Below, one piece after another: positions 59,946-64,000 of a DNA stretch of 64,000 nucleotides. How positions within the stretch are numbered: the stretch's first letter is position 1; every line of letters starts with the position of its first letter. Position numbers and translations under genes: made by a program. This DNA comes from Dolomedes plantarius (Eukaryota; Arthropoda; Arachnida; Araneae; Dolomedidae): NCBI GenBank assembly GCA_907164885.2, contig OU015493.1, positions 219,873,781 through 219,937,780 on the forward strand, in the 5' to 3' direction. The notes below the pieces were generated by a model. It ran no database searches, had not been told where the DNA came from, and saw nothing but the letters and a program-made list of their open reading frames with translations.

Positions 59946-60269
59946 TGACTTTTTTACTTTGTGAAGCTCTTTCTCTAGAATAAATCATCCAATTTTTCTC
60001 AAATTTTAATCATTTGTTTTTCTGTACATGTTCATCACATCTACCGATTTTCGTCCCATTCGGATAACTCCTTCTTGGTGCGTCTTTTTCTTTCTTTTTT
60101 TTTTTGGTCTAAGAGTGTACACAAAAATATTCTAAATAAGGATGTAAAAGAAAAAAAAATTTGAAATATAAATATGAATAAAAAGCTGTCATTAAACATG
60201 CATAACACTTTCTGGAGGCCGCAATTCCGCAATGGCAGATAAAATAATGGAAAATTTGTCTGCGTGTTC
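59946..60269. other. Spacer
   Basis: AT-rich, nothing recognised. Confidence 0.45.
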
Positions 60270-60850
60270 CCGCCACAGGAATTCTGAGAAGTAAGAATCT
60301 AGATGGTGGTGGACAGTCCCCCTATGTTGTTTGTTTCGCCACTTGGCAGAACCTCAAAGTCTTTCGCCCCAAAGTCTTTCTATTGTTTGAGTATGCACAC
60401 CGGTCATCAGGTCGACGAAGTTGTATCTGTGGTTCACAGTAAAGTGCCTAAAGCCAGCCTTCTCCAGTTCTTGCGTTTTATAGGCTTTCCAGCAGTCTGT
60501 ATATATTGTGCTGCTCTCCTCGACATGGTCGCGAATAGTCGACATAAGCGTTGCAGTTAAGCACATATGCCAAAAAAAAACTCTCCCGACTTACGCACAC
60601 ACCGCCGAAAATCCACTGTTGTGGTAAAATGTGGCCTGCGTTACTTTTTCTTTTAGTGAAAAGACTCTCATCTACTTCCACAAATTTTGAGTGTCCGCCA
60701 ATTTTCATAATAGTGCGTGAATTTAAAACATGAACACAAACTTCACGCATAAAAGTGAACCAGTCAAACGTCGTTTTATCTGCCATGTGCATTTGCTGTT
60801 TGCACCATTGTATGGAGGTTAACTTCTGCGACCACCTTTATGTGAATCTT
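60270..60850 (-). pseudogene. Second Merlin transposase, catalytic domain
   Basis: Minus strand. QWCKQQMHMADKTTFDWFTF leads into the catalytic domain. The first Asp is in KFVEVDESLFTKRKSN, followed by GHILPQQWIFGGVC. One frame change occurs in the A-rich stretch near 60585. The second Asp is in STIYTDCWKAYK, and the Glu in HTQTIERLWGERL, after VNHRYNFVDLMTG. All three catalytic positions are therefore readable, unlike in the copy at 2372. A TGA at about 60354 precedes a tail (KWRNKQHRG) that still fits the family. The N-terminal zinc motif and the terminal repeats were not found. Confidence 0.85.
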
Positions 60851-61319
60851 AAAGACGTTAAGAATGGCAATCAGGAACAGTTGGCAATACTAATGGCAAT
60901 AGAAACAGTTTTCCTTGCGAATTCTGACTGTTTAGCCGCAAACTATATAAATAAAGTAACAGACGTATTTGTCGAGTCACGTGAATGTCACGTCTCCGGT
61001 TCTCACTCATCCTGAGAATGTTATTTTGGCGGCCATTTTGTTATGGTTGAAAATCGGTGTATTATTTTTCTCATGAAAGTACATAAATCTTACATATTTG
61101 GAAATAGCTTTGAAAACTGATAACTTTTTCTGCTTACAGTTATTCTGTTACTTAAATAGTTTTAAAGATATTATAATTCTAAAAAAGCACTCCACCGGAG
61201 AAGCAGGCCACTCCAAGCAGTATGGTGCAGCCATCTGTAGGCAGCGACGGGAATGAAAATTGACGGGAATTTAATACATTTGTATGGCCCTGTAAAGGGC
61301 CTTTTTTTCTTTTGTAGGT
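60851..61319. other. Spacer
   Basis: No gene recognised. Part of it probably belongs to the Helitron-like element ending at 61350. Confidence 0.4.
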
Positions 61320-61350
61320 CCCGAGCATAGCCGGGAGAAGCCCGGCTAGT
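61320..61350 (+). repeat. Helitron-type 3' terminus of another family
   Basis: A perfect 7-bp stem AGCCGGG, loop AGAAG, CCCGGCT, with the TAG of CTAG completing the end and T following. It resembles the 3' ends of the elements in the array but with different sequence. The 5' end was not located. Confidence 0.55.
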
Positions 61351-61634
61351 CTTTAATATTACATCTCCTGGTCGATTAAAATAGGCACGCATGTTGTGAC
61401 AGTTCGGGCATACACGCTGACTGGGCAAAATTCCACGGATCTGGAAAAAAAGACACTGCATTTTCCTTTTGGCCTATATTACACTATCAAACTTCTTTGA
61501 CAAAGATTTTTTTGAAAGTTATTTGCATCTTTTATAAAATTTATACATAAGAGAAATGCTATGACCTCAAAATACCCCTATTACACTATCAAAGTTCTTT
61601 GACAAAAATCTTTCATAAAAGTTATTTCTATCTA

Positions 61635-62050
61635 AGGGGGCTAAACCCCTTAAAATTCGAGCTCTTAAAAAATATTTATTGGTGTGTACCTAGGGCTTAA
61701 GGGGAACCACCATGTAAAATTTAAGCTTTCTAAGCTTTATAGTTCCAGAGATACAATGGGTTTTTTTTAGAGGAAGGTTAAGCCCCTTTTAACCCTCTTA
61801 AAATTTGCATTTTTCAAAAAGATTTTTTTGTGGGCACCTAGGGCTTAAGGGGAACCACCATACGAAATTTCAGTTTCCTAGGTCCTATGGTTTCAGAGCT
61901 ATAATGGGTTTTTTCAGAGGGGGGGGATTAAGCCCCTTTTAATCCCCTTAAAATTTGTACTCTTTAAAAATATTTCTTATTGGGCATGTAGAGCTTAGGA
62001 GTAACCACCATGCAAAATTTCAGCATCCTAAGACTTTTTCTTCGAAAGAT
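61635..62050. repeat. Three tandem units of about 147 bp
   Basis: Each unit has GGCTAAACCCCTT or TTAAGCCCCTTTTAA, then AAAATTTG, then GGGCTTAAGGGGAACCACCA (or a variant) and a TATAATGGGTTTTTT-like end. Units start at about 61635, 61772 and 61919. TTACACTATCAAA(C/G)TTCTTTGAC occurs twice just upstream (61480, 61580). Confidence 0.85.
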
Positions 62051-62615
62051 TTGAGTATTTTTTAACAAACTCATTTTGATTATTAGAGTTAAAATTATTT
62101 CGAATCGAAATCTTGTTCTTGATCTCCCGCACTTTCCACACATTTGTATTTTTTTAACATGCTATTGCTCGAAATGTTGTTTATAACATTCGGGCACCGA
62201 GATCTTTTATAAAACTTTGACTAAGAGCTCAACTTTTATAAAAGTTATCTTTTATCATAGTTGAGGTATTACGAGGTCATATTTCTCGTCAAACTTCTTT
62301 TATAAAAGATCTTTGTCAAATAACTTTCATAACCTAAAAAAATGAAGGAAATCTTCAAAACGAAACTTAAAACAGGAAACTCAGATAGGCAAAAGCAATG
62401 AATGGCGAAAACAATACTATCAATAAGGATGGGGCGCATAATTGGCGCTTTATTGCCGTTTTTTCGCCAAACTGCAAAGTTTCAGCTATAATACGTAAGT
62501 ACCCTTTTATTAGTCACCGCAATTTCTTTTTTGAGGTACTTCTCAGCTTTCATTTTTGTTTGTTTGGATATTTTTTGTACGCCAACACTACAAGAACTAG
62601 TTGAATGGTATATTC
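62051..62615. other. AT-rich spacer
   Basis: Contains inverted TTTTATAAAAG-type motifs near 62215-62310 that mirror the TCAAACTTCTTTGAC repeats upstream; otherwise nothing recognised. Confidence 0.4.
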
Positions 62616-62618
62616 CAG

Positions 62619-64000
62619 GGGTGGCCAAGCTCCTTGATAGCCCGAACCATTTTTCAAATTTTTAAATTTTTCGCGAGCCGCAATTAAATACGTATTTAAA
62701 AGGTATGCAAAAAAGGTATTAAAAAATTTTTTTTTCAGAAATTATATTTATTGAAAACATATAAATAAAAGTACAAAATATGTGTATTGAATTTAAATAT
62801 TAAAAACTAAACACATTTATTTTACTTCTCTTGATAATTCTTTACAATTTGGTGAATTATTGGTGACAGCACTTCTCAGTAATTATTTGAGATGCTGGTA
62901 AGTTAATACTGATCGGTGTTTGGATTTCACGAATTTTAAAGTGGAATAAAATGATTCACATAAGTACGTTGTTCCGAATATTGAAATAATTCGACAAGCA
63001 GCCTTTTTTAATTCAGGATACTTCGATTCTGGTACAAATTTCCAAAATTCAGTAATCGGCGTCGACTTATATTTTAATTGTAGAGCTTGATCTTCTTGCA
63101 TCTCTATTAATTCTAATTCTCCAGATGCTTTTTGGGTCATAATTATATTGGAAATGGAAAACTTACCTTTAATTATGTTAATTTCAAATGGATTCAGAAA
63201 AAAATCAAGAGACGATTTAAAATATTTCAAGTCTTGAAATCTATTTTGGAATTCCGTCAATATTCCTTCTAGCCTTTTTTATATACTCGTTGAGTTTTTC
63301 TTGTTTAATATTGGAACAAATTTTTTTTTATTTCGAGGAAAATGACAAAATTTTTTATTTTTAATGTCCTTTTGAAAAAGTTGTAATTTAGTTTGAAAGC
63401 TAAATATACACTGTGAGAGGTCAGATATTATTTTATCTTTCCCCTGCAATTGTAAATTCAGTGTTTACAAATGTTCCATGACATCAGTCAAAAACATTAA
63501 GTCTTGTAACCACTAGTCATCGTCTAATTCTAAATAGGTTATTTCCTTTTCTTTTAGAAATACAGTTATCGGATCAAACAAATCTACAAATCGATTTAAT
63601 ACGTTGTAGCTAGATAACCATCTAACAATGCAAAAGAAATTAATGTCATTTGGAAGTTCTTCGTCCTTTAATTCTTCAAGGAAATTTTTGAATTGTCGAT
63701 GATTTTTTCATTGGTGCGAATGCAATTTAGAATGTGTAGCACTGTTTTCATAACATCAGGATATTTTAAATATTTTGTAACGAGATGTTCTCGGTGAATT
63801 ATGCAGTGAATCGGTATGAATTGTGGAATTTGAGAATCATCTTTTAAAAGCCCAATAAGACCGATTTTTTTTACCCAGCATTGCCGGAGCTCCAACAGTT
63901 GCAATGCTTACAAGTTTTTTAAGAGGCACATCAAAAGTTTTCATTATGGAATCTAATGCATTTTTAATATCGACACCGCGGGTTGACTCTTGAAGTGCGA
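62619..64000 (-). mobile_element. hAT element, cut by the window end
   Basis: The 3' end on the minus strand is marked at about 62619 by CAGGGGTGGCCAAGCTCC, a hAT-type terminus. The transposase reads from the right window edge toward it. Confidence 0.8.
62883..64000 (-). pseudogene. hAT transposase (GTF2IRD2/ZBED5-like type), decayed
   Basis: The minus strand enters at 64000 with ESTRGVDIKNALDSIMK, then KLVSIATVGAPAML. This group has TDGAP there, so the catalytic Asp is Val. An A-run after GAPAMLG shifts the frame into IGLIGLLKDD and PIHCIIHREHLVTKYLKYPD. The part 63660-63265 is only partly readable with several stops. The C-terminal part 63260-62883 is open: GELELIEMQEDQALQLKY, then GTTYLCESFYSTLKFVKSKH and SVLTYQHLK, the dimerisation region. 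Inactive because of the lost Asp, shifts and stops. The start lies outside the window. Confidence 0.87.

Overview
The window is AT-rich repeat-dense DNA from an animal genome, most likely an arthropod. That rests on the mix of element families seen here (Tc1/mariner, pogo, Merlin, hAT, Helitron with short Helitron-like derivatives, BEL/Pao, a tRNA-derived SINE) and on long (AT)n runs; a chelicerate is my guess only. I see no bacterial gene organisation, no CRISPR array, no rRNA and no convincing single-copy host gene. Almost every coding trace is a transposase, retroelement or transposon-like protein, and most are decayed.

Layout: 1-839 is the right half of a Tc1-like DD34E element. 957-3478 is a Merlin element split by a hAT remnant. 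4946-10357 is a three-level nest: a pogo-type element that lost its catalytic core contains a second pogo/Tigger element, which contains a solo LTR. 10908-13905 is a decayed Helitron (OTU remnant, Rep, Pif1-type helicase). 14690-21505 is a tandem duplication split by a BEL/Pao retrotransposon that itself carries a non-LTR fragment. 21506-30830 is sparse: a SINE, a hAT MITE with perfect target duplication, two TTAA-bounded inverted-repeat elements sharing one TTAA, a ~180 bp tandem array and hAT remnants. 31375-32593 is a Tc1/mariner element with DD36E spacing and a single in-frame amber codon. 32625-38402 holds microsatellite, a pogo-like MITE and poorly classifiable AT-rich DNA with a 200 bp repeat pair.

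38857-53099 is dominated by an LTR element of unusual content (an orphan acidic ORF plus a basic ORF, no visible polymerase) whose 3' end, together with a Helitron-like non-autonomous element, has been amplified into a tandem array of five ~2.3 kb units. The central units are homogenised and the edges keep the older variants.

53567-64000 holds a piggyBac-like MITE, a 3.9 kb structure with ~368 bp inverted repeats enclosing a decayed gene with PIN-like acidic motifs (my best candidate for an undescribed mobile element), a solitary copy of the Helitron-like element with a clean A|T insertion, a decayed Tc1-like transposase, a second Merlin transposase with its DDE residues readable, a second Helitron-type terminus, and a hAT transposase running off the window end.

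The elements interact by insertion rather than as a pathway. The nesting gives a relative chronology in several places: the Merlin element is older than the hAT inside it, the outer pogo older than the inner pogo and then the LTR, the tandem duplication older than BEL/Pao and then the non-LTR fragment, and the long-inverted-repeat element older than its Helitron-like insertion.
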